Notes: a model not told the origin generated them from the sequence alone. A stretch of DNA of 46,334 nt from Magnetococcales bacterium (GCA_015231265.1 JADGBX010000007.1:1-46334); one strand, 5' to 3'. Positions 27,902-39,547 are shown, counted from the first letter of the stretch. Made by a program: numbers and translations.

Positions 27902-30529
27902 TTGGCCATGAGAAAACCTAAAATCACACCGATGATGGCGCAGTACCACGCCATAAAAGAACAGCACCAGGATGCCATCCTTCTCTACAGATTGGGTGAT
28001 TTCTACGAGTTATTCTTTGATGATGCAGTCAAAGCGTCCGGCGCTCTGGACATCGCTCTCACCCAACGGGGTAAACATTTGGGAAAACCGATCCCAATGG
28101 CCGGTGTGCCGGCCCACTCTGTTCAGACCTATCTCAAGAAACTCATCGATGCCGGTTTCAAAGTGGCTGTCTGTGAACAGATGGAAGCTCCTGGTAACAG
28201 TAAAGGACCGGTTCGCAGAGAGGTACGCCGGGTCGTTACACGAGGAACTCTGACAGAAGATGATCTTCTATCGGCTCGATCTCACAATTTCCTGCTCTCC
28301 ATCGCTTCCCGTGAGACTCGCAAGGGCAAGGAGATCGGCATTGCAGCGCTTGATCTCTCTACAGGACACTTTGAAACGCTGCCTCTTCAATCCTGGAACG
28401 ACGTTGCCCACGAACTCTCACACTACGCACCTGCTGAAATCCTGGTTCCCGACGAATGGCAACCACCCATTGAATTACAGTCACCGGAACTCGCCCAGTG
28501 GTTGGAGAATATCAGCTACCGTAGAGAGTGGAGCTTCGACCACGAACATGGAGAACGCTGTCTCAAGGAGCAGTTTGGAGTCGAAACGTTGGCAGGATAC
28601 GGCATTGAATCACTGCCTCTTTGTCAGAGCGCAGCCGGTGTTCTCATCGAGTACTGCCAGGAGACACAAAAAGGGGCTTTGGAACACGTCACCGGATTGA
28701 AACGCCGAATCCAGGATGATGTTCTCATCATCGATGCGACCAGCCGGCGAAATCTTGAACTCAACACAAACCTCAGGGATGGTTCCTCACGAGGAACCGT
28801 CGTTGAGACCATGGATGCGACTCAAACGGCCATGGGGGGGCGTCTCCTCAGACAGTGGATCAACAGACCTCTCCGCTCTGCAGAGAAGATTGCCATCCGC
28901 CAGACTGCTGTAGAGTGGTTTTTTGATCATGCCGATGATAGAGAAGAGATACGATCGACGTTAAAACAGATCTCCGACCTTGAACGCTTGACCGGGCGCA
29001 TCGCCCTTCGAAGAGCCTCTCCACGTGATATTGGATCACTGCGGTCCTCTCTGGATGTTCTGCCACAAATAACAGAACGGATACTCGACCGGGATATCCC
29101 GACTCTGTTGACGGTTTTAGGTGAACAGATGGTGGATCACGGTGATCTTTGCCGATATCTTCACCATGCCCTTGTTGAAACCCCGCCAGCCTCTCTCAAC
29201 GACGGTCCCGTCATACAACATGGTTTTGATGAAGAGTTGGATACACTTCGGACCATAGCCAAAGATGGCAAAGGCTATCTAGCTGCTCTGGAGTCAGAGG
29301 AGCGGGTCAAGACCGGGATTCCCAATCTGAAAGTGCACTATCATCGCAGTTTCGGCTACTCTTTCTCTGTAACGCCCAATCATCAGGATAAAGTCCCTGA
29401 ACGCTTCGTTCTCAAGCAGAGTATGGTCAGTGCAAAACGGTACACAACCGCTGAATTGAAAGAGTATGAAGAGACGATTCTTACTGCCGAAGAGAAACTC
29501 CAGAGTCTAGAAGCTTCTCTGTATGAAACCATTATGATCCACATTTCCGAACATCTCTCGGAACTGCAAAAAAGTGCTGCAGCGTTGGCCCAGCTCGATA
29601 TTCTCTCCGCTTTTGCCTATCTTGCCGTTGAGCGCAACTATCAGCGCCCTCGGGTTGACGATAGCGACTCACTTGAAATCCAACAAGGACGTCACCCTGT
29701 TGTTGAGCTGTTCTCCAACGATGATTTCGTTGCCAATGACACCCGTATGGATCTTTCGAACAAACGTCTGATGATTCTTACCGGACCAAATATGGCTGGA
29801 AAATCAACCTATATACGTCAAGTAGCGCTCTTGACACTGCTTGCCCATACCGGCTCCTTTATTCCTGTTCAAGAGGCTCACATCGGTGCAGTGGATCGTA
29901 TCTTTACACGGGTTGGAGCAGCAGACGACCTGGCTGGTGGGCGTTCAACGTTTATGGTTGAGATGACCGAGACTGCTCACATACTACACCACGCCGGTCC
30001 ACAGTCTCTCGTTATTCTCGACGAAATCGGTCGAGGCACATCGACATTCGACGGGCTCTCAATCGCCTGGGCCGTGGCTGAGCAAATCCATGACTACTGC
30101 GGGTCAAGAACACTCTTTGCAACACACTATCATGAACTTACAGATCTAGAACAGAGGTGTGACGGAGCATTTAATCAAACGGTGGGAGTGAAGGAGTGGA
30201 AAGAGGATGTGCTCTTTTTGCGCACGGTGATCCCTGGCAAGGCGGAGCGATCCTATGGCATCCATGTCGCTAAAATAGCAGGACTTCCTAAACGCGTTAC
30301 CCATCGTGCCAACGTCATTTTGGAGCAACTTGAAAGTCAAAAAGATCTTTCAATCGATTCGGGGTCCATTACACCCCCTTCAAATGCCCAAGGACAGATG
30401 CAACTCTTCTTTGAAGCCCCTCCGAATCCAGCTATTGAAGCTCTCAAAACCATGGACCCAGACTCTTGTAGTCCAAAAGAGGCCCTGGAACAGCTTTATC
30501 GCTTGAAAGCACTCTCTGGGTATTCATAA
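27902..30529 (+). CDS. mutS: DNA mismatch repair protein MutS
   Basis: TPMMAQYHAIKEQHQDAILLYRLGDFYELFFDDA, LTGPNMAGKSTYIRQVALL, LVILDEIGRGTSTFDGLSIAWAVAE, FATHYHELTDLE. Confidence 0.98.
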   Translation: MAMRKPKITPMMAQYHAIKEQHQDAILLYRLGDFYELFFDDAVKASGALDIALTQRGKHLGKPIPMAGVPAHSVQTYLKKLIDAGFKVAVCEQMEAPGNSKGPVRREVRRVVTRGTLTEDDLLSARSHNFLLSIASRETRKGKEIGIAALDLSTGHFETLPLQSWNDVAHELSHYAPAEILVPDEWQPPIELQSPELAQWLENISYRREWSFDHEHGERCLKEQFGVETLAGYGIESLPLCQSAAGVLIEYCQETQKGALEHVTGLKRRIQDDVLIIDATSRRNLELNTNLRDGSSRGTVVETMDATQTAMGGRLLRQWINRPLRSAEKIAIRQTAVEWFFDHADDREEIRSTLKQISDLERLTGRIALRRASPRDIGSLRSSLDVLPQITERILDRDIPTLLTVLGEQMVDHGDLCRYLHHALVETPPASLNDGPVIQHGFDEELDTLRTIAKDGKGYLAALESEERVKTGIPNLKVHYHRSFGYSFSVTPNHQDKVPERFVLKQSMVSAKRYTTAELKEYEETILTAEEKLQSLEASLYETIMIHISEHLSELQKSAAALAQLDILSAFAYLAVERNYQRPRVDDSDSLEIQQGRHPVVELFSNDDFVANDTRMDLSNKRLMILTGPNMAGKSTYIRQVALLTLLAHTGSFIPVQEAHIGAVDRIFTRVGAADDLAGGRSTFMVEMTETAHILHHAGPQSLVILDEIGRGTSTFDGLSIAWAVAEQIHDYCGSRTLFATHYHELTDLEQRCDGAFNQTVGVKEWKEDVLFLRTVIPGKAERSYGIHVAKIAGLPKRVTHRANVILEQLESQKDLSIDSGSITPPSNAQGQMQLFFEAPPNPAIEALKTMDPDSCSPKEALEQLYRLKALSGYS

Positions 30530-30563
30530 CATGTGCTGACCTATGAATCATATTTTTAGCATA

Positions 30564-30599
30564 AACCATTATGATCCATACATGCGGATCATAATGGTT
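30564..30599. repeat. Perfect inverted repeat between mutS and the gamma-CA gene
   Basis: AACCATTATGATCC-atacatgc-GGATCATAATGGTT, 14-bp arms, 8-nt spacer, no T tract. Confidence 0.8.
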
Positions 30600-30628
30600 C
30601 TATTCAGTCGTCCTCTGGGAGATCTGTC

Positions 30629-31162
30629 GTGACCATCCACGCATTCAAGGGAATCTACCCGACCATTTCCGACTCGGCGTTTATCCATCCTGATGCAACA
30701 GTTATTGGGGATGTTCATATTGGAGACCACTCCTCCGTATGGCCCGGTGTCGTCATTCGAGGAGATGTTCATAAGATACGCATCGGCAATCGAACCAATA
30801 TTCAAGATGGTTCAATCCTGCACGTCAGCCGCCCCACGCCCCACGCCCCTCAGGGTTCCCCTTTGATTATAGGTAACAGTGTCACTATCGCCCACCATGT
30901 TGTACTACATGGTTGCACTCTGAAAGATGGTGCAATGATCGGGATGGGTGCCATTGTCATGGATGATGTTGTTGTGGGACGCGACGCTCTCATTGCGGCA
31001 GGGGCGATGGTAACACCTGGAAAGAGCGTTGAAGAACGTACTCTCTGGTTGGGTTCACCCGCCAGATTCAAAAAGCAATTGGATGACCAGATGGTGCAAA
31101 GAAACAGAGCTACCAATGAGAATTATGTGGTTCTTGCCCAAAGCCATGCCCAGGAACTCTGA
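30629..31162 (+). CDS. Gamma-carbonic anhydrase family (YrdA/CaiE-like) left-handed beta-helix protein
   Basis: Hexapeptide repeats: DATVIGDVHIGDHSSVWPGVVIRGDVHKIRIGNRTNIQDGSILHVS ... VTIAHHVVLHGCTLKDGAMIGMGAIVMDDVVVG. Confidence 0.93.
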   Translation: MTIHAFKGIYPTISDSAFIHPDATVIGDVHIGDHSSVWPGVVIRGDVHKIRIGNRTNIQDGSILHVSRPTPHAPQGSPLIIGNSVTIAHHVVLHGCTLKDGAMIGMGAIVMDDVVVGRDALIAAGAMVTPGKSVEERTLWLGSPARFKKQLDDQMVQRNRATNENYVVLAQSHAQEL

Positions 31163-31182
31163 ATGAAGCCCCCTTACAGACG

Positions 31183-31221
31183 AAAAAAGCCTGTCACCAC
31201 AGTGTGATGACAAGCTTTTTT
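31183..31221. terminator. Bidirectional rho-independent terminator between convergent genes
   Basis: AAAAAAGCCTGTCA-...-TGACAAGCTTTTTT with a single mispair; A/T tracts on both sides. Confidence 0.85.
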
Positions 31222-31261
31222 GTCAGCTATCTCCAATCTTTGGTAGCTCAGAGAAGAGAGA

Positions 31262-33979
31262 CTACTTTTTCTCCTCTTTCTTCATCTTACCATTGCCATT
31301 GTTCAACGCGACCTGAGCCGCTGCCAAACGGGCAATTGGAACCCGATAGGGTGAGCAAGAGATATAGTCAAGTTGTACTTTCTCGAAAAAATCGATGGAA
31401 TCAGGATCTCCACCATGCTCACCACAGATGCCCAGTTTGATGTCAGGCCGGGTTAAACGTCCTTTGTCACACCCCATGCGCACTAACTGTCCCACACCGT
31501 TCTTTTCCAGAGAGACGAAAGGATCCTGCTCGAAGATCGCTTTTCCGACATACTCTTGAATAAAACCGCCGGAATCATCACGGGAGATACCGAGAGTCGT
31601 CTGGGTGAGGTCATTGGTACCGAAGGAGAAGAACTGCGCCTCTTTGGCAATCTCATCTGCGGTCAGAGCGGCACGAGGCAGCTCAATCATGGTACCGATC
31701 AGGTAGGTGAGCGGTACACCAAAGCTAGCCATTACCCGTTCACACACAGTAACGCAGCGTTCTTTAAGGAATGCAAGCTCCTTCACATTCCCCACCAGAG
31801 GGATCATGATTTCCGGGGTGATAGTGAACTTCTCTTCCTTCACCAACTTACAGGCTGCTTCCATGATCGCCTGTACCTGCATCTCGTAGATCTCAGGATA
31901 AGTGATGCCCAGACGGCAGCCGCGATGGCCAAGCATGGGGTTGAACTCCTTCAGTTCCTCAACCCGTTCCTTGACCTCACCCAGCGTGGTACCAAGAGAA
32001 GCAGCAACCTCTTTTTGACCCTTCTTGTCATGGGGAATAAATTCGTGGAGAGGGGGATCAAGGAGACGGATCGTCACAGGAAACCCCTTCATTTCACGGA
32101 AGATTCCTTCAAAATCTCCACGCTGCATGGGCAGGATTTTTTCCAACGCTTTCCGTCGGCCCGTTTCATCTTTGGCAAGGATCATTTCGCGCACGGCGAT
32201 GATGCGGTCACCTTCAAAGAACATATGCTCAGTGCGGCAAAGACCGATCCCTTCGGCACCGAAACGTCGTGCAACACGGGCATCGTCCGGGGTGTCGGCA
32301 TTGGTACGGACGTTCAAGCGTCGGCACTCATCAACCCAACCCATGAAGGCGGCAAAATCACCTGTAAGGGCCGGCTCACGTGTCGGAACCTTACCCTTCA
32401 TAATTTCACCGGTTGAGCCGTCGATTGTGATCCAGTCACCTTTTCTGATAACGATATCTTCAACCGTAAAGCTCTGATCCGCCATGTCGATCTTAACGGC
32501 AGAACAGCCGGAAACGCAGGGCCGCCCCATTCCACGGGCAACCACGGCTGCGTGAGATGTGGTACCACCTCGTGAGGTCACAATGCCGCGCGCCGCATTC
32601 ATGCCGTGGATATCCTCTGGGGAGGTCTCTTCACGAACCAGAATGACATCCTCATCTTGCTGTTCCGCCCACTCTTCCGCTTCATCGGCCGTGAAAATCA
32701 CTTTTCCCGATGCTGCACCCGGCGAAGCAGCTAAACCAGCAGCCAAAACCGTTTTACCGGCATTGGGATCGAGCGTGGGATGCAAAAGTTGATCAAGGCT
32801 TTTGGGATCGACCCGTGAGATCGCCTCTTCCTTGGTGATCAAGCCTTCCTGAACCATGTCCACGGCGATCTTCAACGCCGCTTTCGTGGTTCTCTTACCG
32901 TTACGTGTCTGGAGAATCCACAGCTTGTTACTCTGGATCGTGAACTCCATATCCTGCATGTCACGGTAGTGCTGCTCCAGTCGACGATAGATCGCTACCA
33001 GCTCACCGTAGAGCTTGGGCATCACTTCAGCCATGGCAGGAAGATTGGAGTTGATTATCTTCTTACCTTCAAGAGTGATTTGCTGCGGCGTCCGGATACC
33101 GGCCACCACATCTTCACCTTGGGCATTGATCAGATACTCACCGTAGAAGCGTTTATCACCAGTTGCGGGATCACGGGTAAAGCAGACACCCGTGGCACAG
33201 TCATCGCCCATGTTACCGAAAACCATGGACTGTACATTGACAGCAGTCCCCCAATCAGAAGGGTAACCATGCAGTTCGCGGTATTTCTCGGCGCGCGGTC
33301 GCATCCACGACTTGAAAACGGCGCTGATCGCTCCCCAGAGCTGATCCATGGGATCATCGGGGAATTGACCACCGGTCTCCTCTTCAACGATCAGTTTGAA
33401 GTCAGCGACCAACTGCTTCCATTCATCGGCAGTAATTTCGGTATCCTGAGTCTTGCCCGTCTCCTCTTTCAGACGCTCGATCCGCTTTTCAAATCTGTCG
33501 TGCTGCACATTCAGAACGACATTTCCGTACATCTGGACAAAGCGGCGATAAGAGTCATACGCGAAACGGCGATCTCCCGATTGTTCGATCAAACCTTCAA
33601 TGGTTGTATCATTGAGCCCGAGATTAAGAACGGTATCCATCATACCGGGCATGGAGACCCGAGCCCCGGAACGTACGGAGAGCAGAAGAGGATTCTTGGG
33701 ATCACCAAATTTTGAATCCATCACACGCTCTACCTGGCCAAGAGCGGCCTCCACGCGCCAGTAGAGATTTCGAGGATTCTCCATATTGTTCTTATAGAAC
33801 GCAGTGCACACTTCCGTGCTGATGGTAAAACCAGCTGGAACAGGAATTCCGATACGGGTCATCTCGGCAAGGTTGGCACCCTTGCCACCCAGCAGGTTCT
33901 TCATGGTGGCATCGCCTTCGGCCTCACCATCGCCGAAGAAGAAGACCAGCTTGTGACTGTCGAACTGGTGGCTATCCAT
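31262..33979 (-). CDS. ppdK: Pyruvate, phosphate dikinase
   Basis: GGKGANLAEMTRIGIPVPAGFTIST, GIVTSRGGTTSHAAVVARGMGRPCVSGC, FGTNDLTQTTLGISRDDSGGF, LGICGEHGGDPDSI. Confidence 0.98.
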   Translation of the reverse strand: MDSHQFDSHKLVFFFGDGEAEGDATMKNLLGGKGANLAEMTRIGIPVPAGFTISTEVCTAFYKNNMENPRNLYWRVEAALGQVERVMDSKFGDPKNPLLLSVRSGARVSMPGMMDTVLNLGLNDTTIEGLIEQSGDRRFAYDSYRRFVQMYGNVVLNVQHDRFEKRIERLKEETGKTQDTEITADEWKQLVADFKLIVEEETGGQFPDDPMDQLWGAISAVFKSWMRPRAEKYRELHGYPSDWGTAVNVQSMVFGNMGDDCATGVCFTRDPATGDKRFYGEYLINAQGEDVVAGIRTPQQITLEGKKIINSNLPAMAEVMPKLYGELVAIYRRLEQHYRDMQDMEFTIQSNKLWILQTRNGKRTTKAALKIAVDMVQEGLITKEEAISRVDPKSLDQLLHPTLDPNAGKTVLAAGLAASPGAASGKVIFTADEAEEWAEQQDEDVILVREETSPEDIHGMNAARGIVTSRGGTTSHAAVVARGMGRPCVSGCSAVKIDMADQSFTVEDIVIRKGDWITIDGSTGEIMKGKVPTREPALTGDFAAFMGWVDECRRLNVRTNADTPDDARVARRFGAEGIGLCRTEHMFFEGDRIIAVREMILAKDETGRRKALEKILPMQRGDFEGIFREMKGFPVTIRLLDPPLHEFIPHDKKGQKEVAASLGTTLGEVKERVEELKEFNPMLGHRGCRLGITYPEIYEMQVQAIMEAACKLVKEEKFTITPEIMIPLVGNVKELAFLKERCVTVCERVMASFGVPLTYLIGTMIELPRAALTADEIAKEAQFFSFGTNDLTQTTLGISRDDSGGFIQEYVGKAIFEQDPFVSLEKNGVGQLVRMGCDKGRLTRPDIKLGICGEHGGDPDSIDFFEKVQLDYISCSPYRVPIARLAAAQVALNNGNGKMKKEEKK

Positions 33980-34138
33980 TCAAATAATCCTTTCAAGTCA
34001 TCGACATCGCATGTCAGGTCTCTTCCATTGTCCACTCAAGCACTTGTGGAACATAAGCGGAAAAGAGGCTATCGCTACAAGGGAAACCGACGCAATTATC
34101 ACTTGGTCGGAGTCTCCACTCGCAACATAATAAAGGTG

Positions 34139-36265
34139 CTATCGTTCCGGCAGCACCAGTTGGCTGATATCAGCAACTTGATTAAACAAGCCGCGCAGAA
34201 TCGCCATCAACGCCAATCGATTGGCACGGATAGCCGGGTCATCAGCCATGACCATTACATCGTCAAAAAAGCGATCTATCGGTGCTCTCAATGCCGCTAA
34301 ATCAGTCAGCGCCGCTTCATAGTTGCCGGAACCAGCATGTCTGGTCACTGATTCCGTGCGCTGGGTCAGCGCCGCGTACAGTGCTTTTTCCGCCTGGTCC
34401 GCAAAAAGATCGGTAGAAACAGAACCACCGGTCTCTTCATTACCAGCACTCTTGGCGAGAATATTGGCAATCCGTTTGTTGGCACTTACCAGAGAGATGT
34501 AGTCGGCGTGACTTTTGAATGCGGCAAGAGCATTGATTCTCCGCACGACATCAAACATATCATCACTTCCAAGTGCCTGAACGGAGGCGATGGGATCGTG
34601 GTCCACACCCTGCGCCTTGAGCAGCGCTTTCAGTCGGCCATAGAAAAACTCGATGACACGCCCGACGGTGGTGTCGCGGTCACGATCCAGCACACCGGGA
34701 TCAAAACTGTCGTACGCATGCCCGAGCAGTTCACGCAGTGAAAGGCGCACACCATCACCATCCAGAAGCATGCGCAAGACACCCAAGGCGGCCCGTCTCA
34801 GAGCAAAAGGATCCTTGTTACCCGTCGGTTCCAAAGAGATACCGAAACAACCCACCAGCGTATCGATCCGATCAGCAAGTGCCAGAACCCGACCTTCAGG
34901 TGATTCGGGAAGATCATCATTGGCGCCCTGGGGCTGATAGTGCTCTCGGATAGCACGAGCAACTGCCTTGGGTTCACCGGAATCCAGGGCATAATAACTG
35001 CCCATGATGCCCTGAAGCTCAGCGAACTCACCTACCATTCCGCTCACCAGATCGCACTTGGCCAACTGAGCTCCACGGACGACGATCTCTGAATCAACAC
35101 CCATTCCTGCCTTATCAGCCAACCAGGCAGAGAGACGTTCCATGCGCTGGCTCTTCTGGGCAACAGTTCCCAGTTTAGCCTGAAAAACGACGCCTTCGAG
35201 ATTCTTGCGGCGATCGGAAAGAGGTGTCTTGCGATCCTCATTCCAGTAGAATGCAGCATCTTCCAGACGCGCGCGAAGAACGCGCTCATTTCCCCGGATC
35301 AACACATCTGGATCAGAGACTGTCATGTTGGAAACAAGCACAAAACAGGGCTTGAGCGTACCGTTCTCGTCCACCACCGGGAAGTATTTTTGGTGACTCT
35401 TCATTGAGGTGACCAGCACTTCTGGTGGGACATCCAGATACGCTTCGTCAAAACGTCCCAAAAGCGGCTCCGGCCACTCTACCAAGCTGGCATTTTCGGT
35501 CAGCAGGGCATCATCAATCACGGCAGTGCCCGACTCGGCAACGGCAAGCGCTTCACTCTTTTCGCGGATCATCCGCTTGCGCTCGTCGAGATCAAGAATG
35601 ATCCGCCCCTTTTCCATTGCCTGAAGATAGGAGTCGATTCCAGTCACCTGAAAGGGTCCCGGCCCGAGAAAACGGTGCCCTGAGATCGTATCAGACGATG
35701 AAATCTGCTCCTCTTTCGGAAGAGCATCGTCCTGGAGGGTCAAAGGGATCAACTTGCCATTATAAAGGGTCGTCATACTGTGTAACGGTCGAACAAAACG
35801 GAAATCTCCAGTTCCCCAGCGCATGGTTTTCGGCCACGGCAGGGATCTGACCAGATCAACAACACACTCAGCTAACACCTCTTCGGCAGAGCGCCCGGGG
35901 ATGCGCATGGTATAACTGAGATAGGATCCTTTGGGGGTTTCAAGTTTCTCGAGGGCATCGACCTCGACGCCACAGCTTTTTGCAAACCCCTGAGCAGCAC
36001 GTGTGGGCTTGCCATCACCATCGAATGCAGCTTTGACGGAAGGTCCTCGACGTGTCTCCTCCACATCCGGTTGCCGTTCAGCGAGATGACGGGCCATGAT
36101 CACCAAACGGCGCGGCGTTCCCTGACACTCGACGGTGAGTTCCGGTGTGGCAAGATGGTTCTCTTTGACAGCAGAGAGGAAACGGCTCTTGAGTTCCCGG
36201 ATCGCCATGGGAAGCATGCGGGCGGGAATCTCCTCACAACCGATCTCCCAAAGGAATTCCGTCAC
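34139..36265 (-). CDS. glyS: Glycine--tRNA ligase beta subunit
   Basis: [83 protein letters not shown]; 4-nt overlap with glyQ. Confidence 0.98.
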   Translation of the reverse strand: MTEFLWEIGCEEIPARMLPMAIRELKSRFLSAVKENHLATPELTVECQGTPRRLVIMARHLAERQPDVEETRRGPSVKAAFDGDGKPTRAAQGFAKSCGVEVDALEKLETPKGSYLSYTMRIPGRSAEEVLAECVVDLVRSLPWPKTMRWGTGDFRFVRPLHSMTTLYNGKLIPLTLQDDALPKEEQISSSDTISGHRFLGPGPFQVTGIDSYLQAMEKGRIILDLDERKRMIREKSEALAVAESGTAVIDDALLTENASLVEWPEPLLGRFDEAYLDVPPEVLVTSMKSHQKYFPVVDENGTLKPCFVLVSNMTVSDPDVLIRGNERVLRARLEDAAFYWNEDRKTPLSDRRKNLEGVVFQAKLGTVAQKSQRMERLSAWLADKAGMGVDSEIVVRGAQLAKCDLVSGMVGEFAELQGIMGSYYALDSGEPKAVARAIREHYQPQGANDDLPESPEGRVLALADRIDTLVGCFGISLEPTGNKDPFALRRAALGVLRMLLDGDGVRLSLRELLGHAYDSFDPGVLDRDRDTTVGRVIEFFYGRLKALLKAQGVDHDPIASVQALGSDDMFDVVRRINALAAFKSHADYISLVSANKRIANILAKSAGNEETGGSVSTDLFADQAEKALYAALTQRTESVTRHAGSGNYEAALTDLAALRAPIDRFFDDVMVMADDPAIRANRLALMAILRGLFNQVADISQLVLPER

Positions 36266-37152
36266 GATTCACCTTCCTTGAGCAGTGGGAATCCAAGCTC
36301 CCGACGCTGATCGACGAACGCTTCTGCAACCTTGCGCGCCAGAGTGCGAACCCGGCCGATGTAACGGGCACGTTCAGTGACACTGATAGCTCCCCGGGCA
36401 TCAAGCAGATTGAATGCATGGCTGCACTTGACCACCTGTTCGTAGCCGGGAACCGGAAGCGGCCTTCCCTGCTCCGGGTCGAGAAGTCGAGTCGCTTCGG
36501 CCTCATACATGTCAAACAGTGTCAAAAGAGACGCTTTGTCTGCACGTTGAAAATTGTAGTGGGAGAAGTCCACTTCATTTTGATGAAAGACATCACCGTA
36601 GGAGACGGTATCGGTCCACGCCAGATCAAAAACATTCTCAACACCTTGAATGTACATGGCGAGGCGTTCGAGTCCGTAGGTGATCTCACCGGAGATGGGT
36701 TTAAGGTCGATACCGCCAACCTGTTGGAAGTAGGTGAACTGGGTCACTTCCATACCATCCAACCACACCTCCCAGCCCAAACCCCAGGCACCCAGAGTGG
36801 GGCTCTCCCAGTCGTCCTCGACAAAACGGATGTCGTGATCGGCCGTGCGGATGCCTATCGCCTCCAGAGACTCAAGATAGAGTGCCTGAATATCTTTGGG
36901 TGAGGGTTTGAGAATCACCTGGAACTGATAGTAGTGCTGCATCCTGTTGGGATTCTCACCGTAGCGTCCATCGGTTGGACGGCGAGATGGCTGCACATAC
37001 GCGGTGTTCCATGGTTCAGGACCAAGCACTCTGAGGAAAGTGGCAGGATGAAACGTCCCCGCCCCCATCTCCATATCGTGAGGCTGCTGCACAATGCAGC
37101 CCTTTTGGGCCCAGAAGGTTTGCAGTGAAAAGATAAGATCCTGAAAGTTCAC
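36262..37152 (-). CDS. glyQ: Glycine--tRNA ligase alpha subunit
   Basis: [70 protein letters not shown]. Confidence 0.99.
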   Translation of the reverse strand: MNFQDLIFSLQTFWAQKGCIVQQPHDMEMGAGTFHPATFLRVLGPEPWNTAYVQPSRRPTDGRYGENPNRMQHYYQFQVILKPSPKDIQALYLESLEAIGIRTADHDIRFVEDDWESPTLGAWGLGWEVWLDGMEVTQFTYFQQVGGIDLKPISGEITYGLERLAMYIQGVENVFDLAWTDTVSYGDVFHQNEVDFSHYNFQRADKASLLTLFDMYEAEATRLLDPEQGRPLPVPGYEQVVKCSHAFNLLDARGAISVTERARYIGRVRTLARKVAEAFVDQRRELGFPLLKEGES

Positions 37153-37321
37153 AGGTTATGTCCCTGGAGACTCGTAAAAAAAAATTTATATGAGGGACTC
37201 GAACGCTACCAGTCTGCGACCCATGATGTCAAGCGACAATAGGTCTTTTCAGGCGTCGAATCGGTACATTTTCTCAGCGATCCATTTCTCTACTTCGTGA
37301 CCCACAGTTTAGAGGGTTTTT

Positions 37322-38980
37322 TCAGGTCTGTGAACGGACTCTTTTTCTCAGCACCAACCCGACAGAAAATAGAAGAAAAACCGGTATCCAAAGTGTACCG
37401 ATAAATCGGAAAAACCCATCTCCTGTTCCAGGTCTGAGATCGATCACCAGATGGTCTTGACGGTCAGGCCCCACCTGCCCTAGTTCACGACCTCGGTCAT
37501 CATACGCTGCCGTAATTCCGGTATTGGCTGCTCGCACCAAAGGAACTCTGTTCTCAACTGCCCGCATTCTCGTCATAGCCAAGTGCTGAGGCTTCGCACT
37601 GGCTCCGAACCAGGCATCGTTGGTCACGTTGACCAACAGCTCCGCCCCCTCTTCCACCAATTGCCGAACCTCGTGGGGAAAGACCGCTTCATAACAGATC
37701 AAGATTCCCAGGCTCGCCCGCGACCAGAGAAGGGGAACCGCTCCCTCTCCTGAGGAGAAATCTCGTGTACCGTGCGTGAACTTTCGAAAGGTCTCCGGCA
37801 CTAGATTGCGAAAAGGGATGAACTCACCGAAGGGCACAAGGTGGTGCTTATTGTAGCGTTGTGGCTTGGAACCATCGTTGGGAAAGAGAACAACACTATT
37901 GTAGTAGTGGCGACCTCTGCTTCCGTCCTGATGGAGATAGGGGGATGTGGTGGGTACTCCGGTCAGAATAGGGACACCGGTCTCATCAATCAACTGCTGA
38001 ATCACATCCCGATAGAGCGGCATTCTCTGGATGAAAAACGCCATGGCAGTTTCTGGCCAGATGACCAGATCAATGGAGCGCTCTCCCTGTTTTCGATTCG
38101 TTTCTAAAAGCTGACGGGTCATTGTGACATAGCGGTTGAAGAACCGGTCACGCTGCTTCCGCTTCCACTTTAAGGCTTGGGGAATATTTCCTTGAACCAT
38201 GGCAATACGAAGCCAGGGCGAAGCCTCTCCTCCAGCCAAGTCGGCATGATCATCTGCTTGATCAAGTCTCAGGGCCCCATATCCCGTTGCAAACACAACC
38301 AGGACAGTTATCGTCAGTAGCGGAGTAAGCGCTGTTCTCCAACTCCATTGACCGTGAATGGAGAATGACTTCAGCAGGAGCGCCAAAGTGGCTGAGAGTG
38401 CCACTGTCCAGGCAGAGAGAAGCCAGACACCACCCAGATCAGCCATCTGTCTGACCGTGTCCCAATCTGCCCAGATGTATCCGAGAAAATTCCAGGGAAA
38501 CCCTGTCAGCACCATCTCACGCAGCAGTTCACACGCTGCCCACCAGACAGGGGCAAAGAGCAGCAATACCCGCCAATCCATGCTGCCGTTGCGTCTGGCC
38601 ATCCAAACCGCACCCAAAGCAAACAGTCCCACATAGAGGGCCATCATCGCAGAGAGCGCGAGCAACATGGAGAAGGTGATGGGCAGATTCAAGCCACCAT
38701 GCACATGAAGGCTACCAGTCAACCAGCCAAAACTGATCATGAATTGCCCGGTGCCGAAAAGAAGCCCCATGCGAAAGGCTCCGGCAAGTTCCCGCTCATC
38801 CTGGAGCACTGTCAGAAACAGGGCATGGGCAACGATCAGAATGAGCACATTTCCGGTTGGCTCGAATCCCAGGCTGGAGATGACACCAAGTGTCAGAACT
38901 ATCAACCAGGGATACCGTTCGTAAAACGCTTTGATCTCAGAGGTAAGAGAATGGGAATGAAGAAAAACGGAGGCTCTCAT
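37322..38980 (-). CDS. lnt: Apolipoprotein N-acyltransferase
   Basis: Multi-TM N-terminus, nitrilase domain with DLVIWPETAM, YNKHHLVPFGEFIPFRN, GILICYEAVFPHEVR. Confidence 0.96.
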   Translation of the reverse strand: MRASVFLHSHSLTSEIKAFYERYPWLIVLTLGVISSLGFEPTGNVLILIVAHALFLTVLQDERELAGAFRMGLLFGTGQFMISFGWLTGSLHVHGGLNLPITFSMLLALSAMMALYVGLFALGAVWMARRNGSMDWRVLLLFAPVWWAACELLREMVLTGFPWNFLGYIWADWDTVRQMADLGGVWLLSAWTVALSATLALLLKSFSIHGQWSWRTALTPLLTITVLVVFATGYGALRLDQADDHADLAGGEASPWLRIAMVQGNIPQALKWKRKQRDRFFNRYVTMTRQLLETNRKQGERSIDLVIWPETAMAFFIQRMPLYRDVIQQLIDETGVPILTGVPTTSPYLHQDGSRGRHYYNSVVLFPNDGSKPQRYNKHHLVPFGEFIPFRNLVPETFRKFTHGTRDFSSGEGAVPLLWSRASLGILICYEAVFPHEVRQLVEEGAELLVNVTNDAWFGASAKPQHLAMTRMRAVENRVPLVRAANTGITAAYDDRGRELGQVGPDRQDHLVIDLRPGTGDGFFRFIGTLWIPVFLLFSVGLVLRKRVRSQT

Positions 38981-39534
38981 GATGTCAGGTAGGGATTGGC
39001 TATGTCCAAACTCTCAAGGATGGAGATCTCCATGCTCTCCTGTCGTTCAGCCTCTTCTTCGCCCCGTTCATGGTCATAACCAAGCAGATGCAACACACCA
39101 TGAACCAGGAGGTGGGATAGGTGCTCTTCCAGTGAAATCCCAAGCTCTCTAGACTCCCGCTGGACGACACCGACCGCTATAACCAGATCACCGAGGGGCT
39201 CGGAAAGCATTGATGTCGAGCTATTCGGAATCGGTGGAAAGCTCTCATCATCCCAGGAGGCAAAGGTCAGAATATTAGTGGGACTCTCTTTCTGCCGATA
39301 GCGAGCATTGAGCTGTTGGAGCGTCGTGGCATTCTCAAACACAACGCTGATCTCCACGGCAACAGAACGCAAGCGCTCATGAAAGCGGTCACGACAGCTC
39401 TTCTGATCACGACACCAGAGCAGTGCACGATTCACAACACACTCTATTGTAGCGACCGGCATCGGGATCATCACCACACTCTCCCCGACTGTGACAACAA
39501 CGGAGTCATTAAGATGAGCGTACTGTGATTCCAT
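38977..39534 (-). CDS. ybeY: Endoribonuclease YbeY
   Basis: LNARYRQKESPTNILTFASWDDE and HLLVHGVLHLLGYDHERGEEEAERQESMEISIL. Start MESQYAHLN at 39534 (ORF track 39636). Confidence 0.95.
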   Translation of the reverse strand: MESQYAHLNDSVVVTVGESVVMIPMPVATIECVVNRALLWCRDQKSCRDRFHERLRSVAVEISVVFENATTLQQLNARYRQKESPTNILTFASWDDESFPPIPNSSTSMLSEPLGDLVIAVGVVQRESRELGISLEEHLSHLLVHGVLHLLGYDHERGEEEAERQESMEISILESLDIANPYLTS

Positions 39535-39547
39535 TAGTGCACCATCA

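Noticed and set aside
30829-30850. Short tandem repeat CGCCCCACGCCCCACGCCCC in the gamma-carbonic-anhydrase gene
   Set aside because: Only 2-3 copies of a 7-mer within a coding region; not a meaningful repeat array.
31556-33715. Long plus-strand ORFs (286 aa and 248 aa) opposite ppdK
   Set aside because: Antisense shadow ORFs over a highly conserved coding sequence; translated products resemble no known family.
37153-37321. A-rich run (GTAAAAAAAAATTTATATGAGG) upstream of glyQ considered as a regulatory RNA
   Set aside because: No convincing paired structure; more likely part of the glyQS promoter region.
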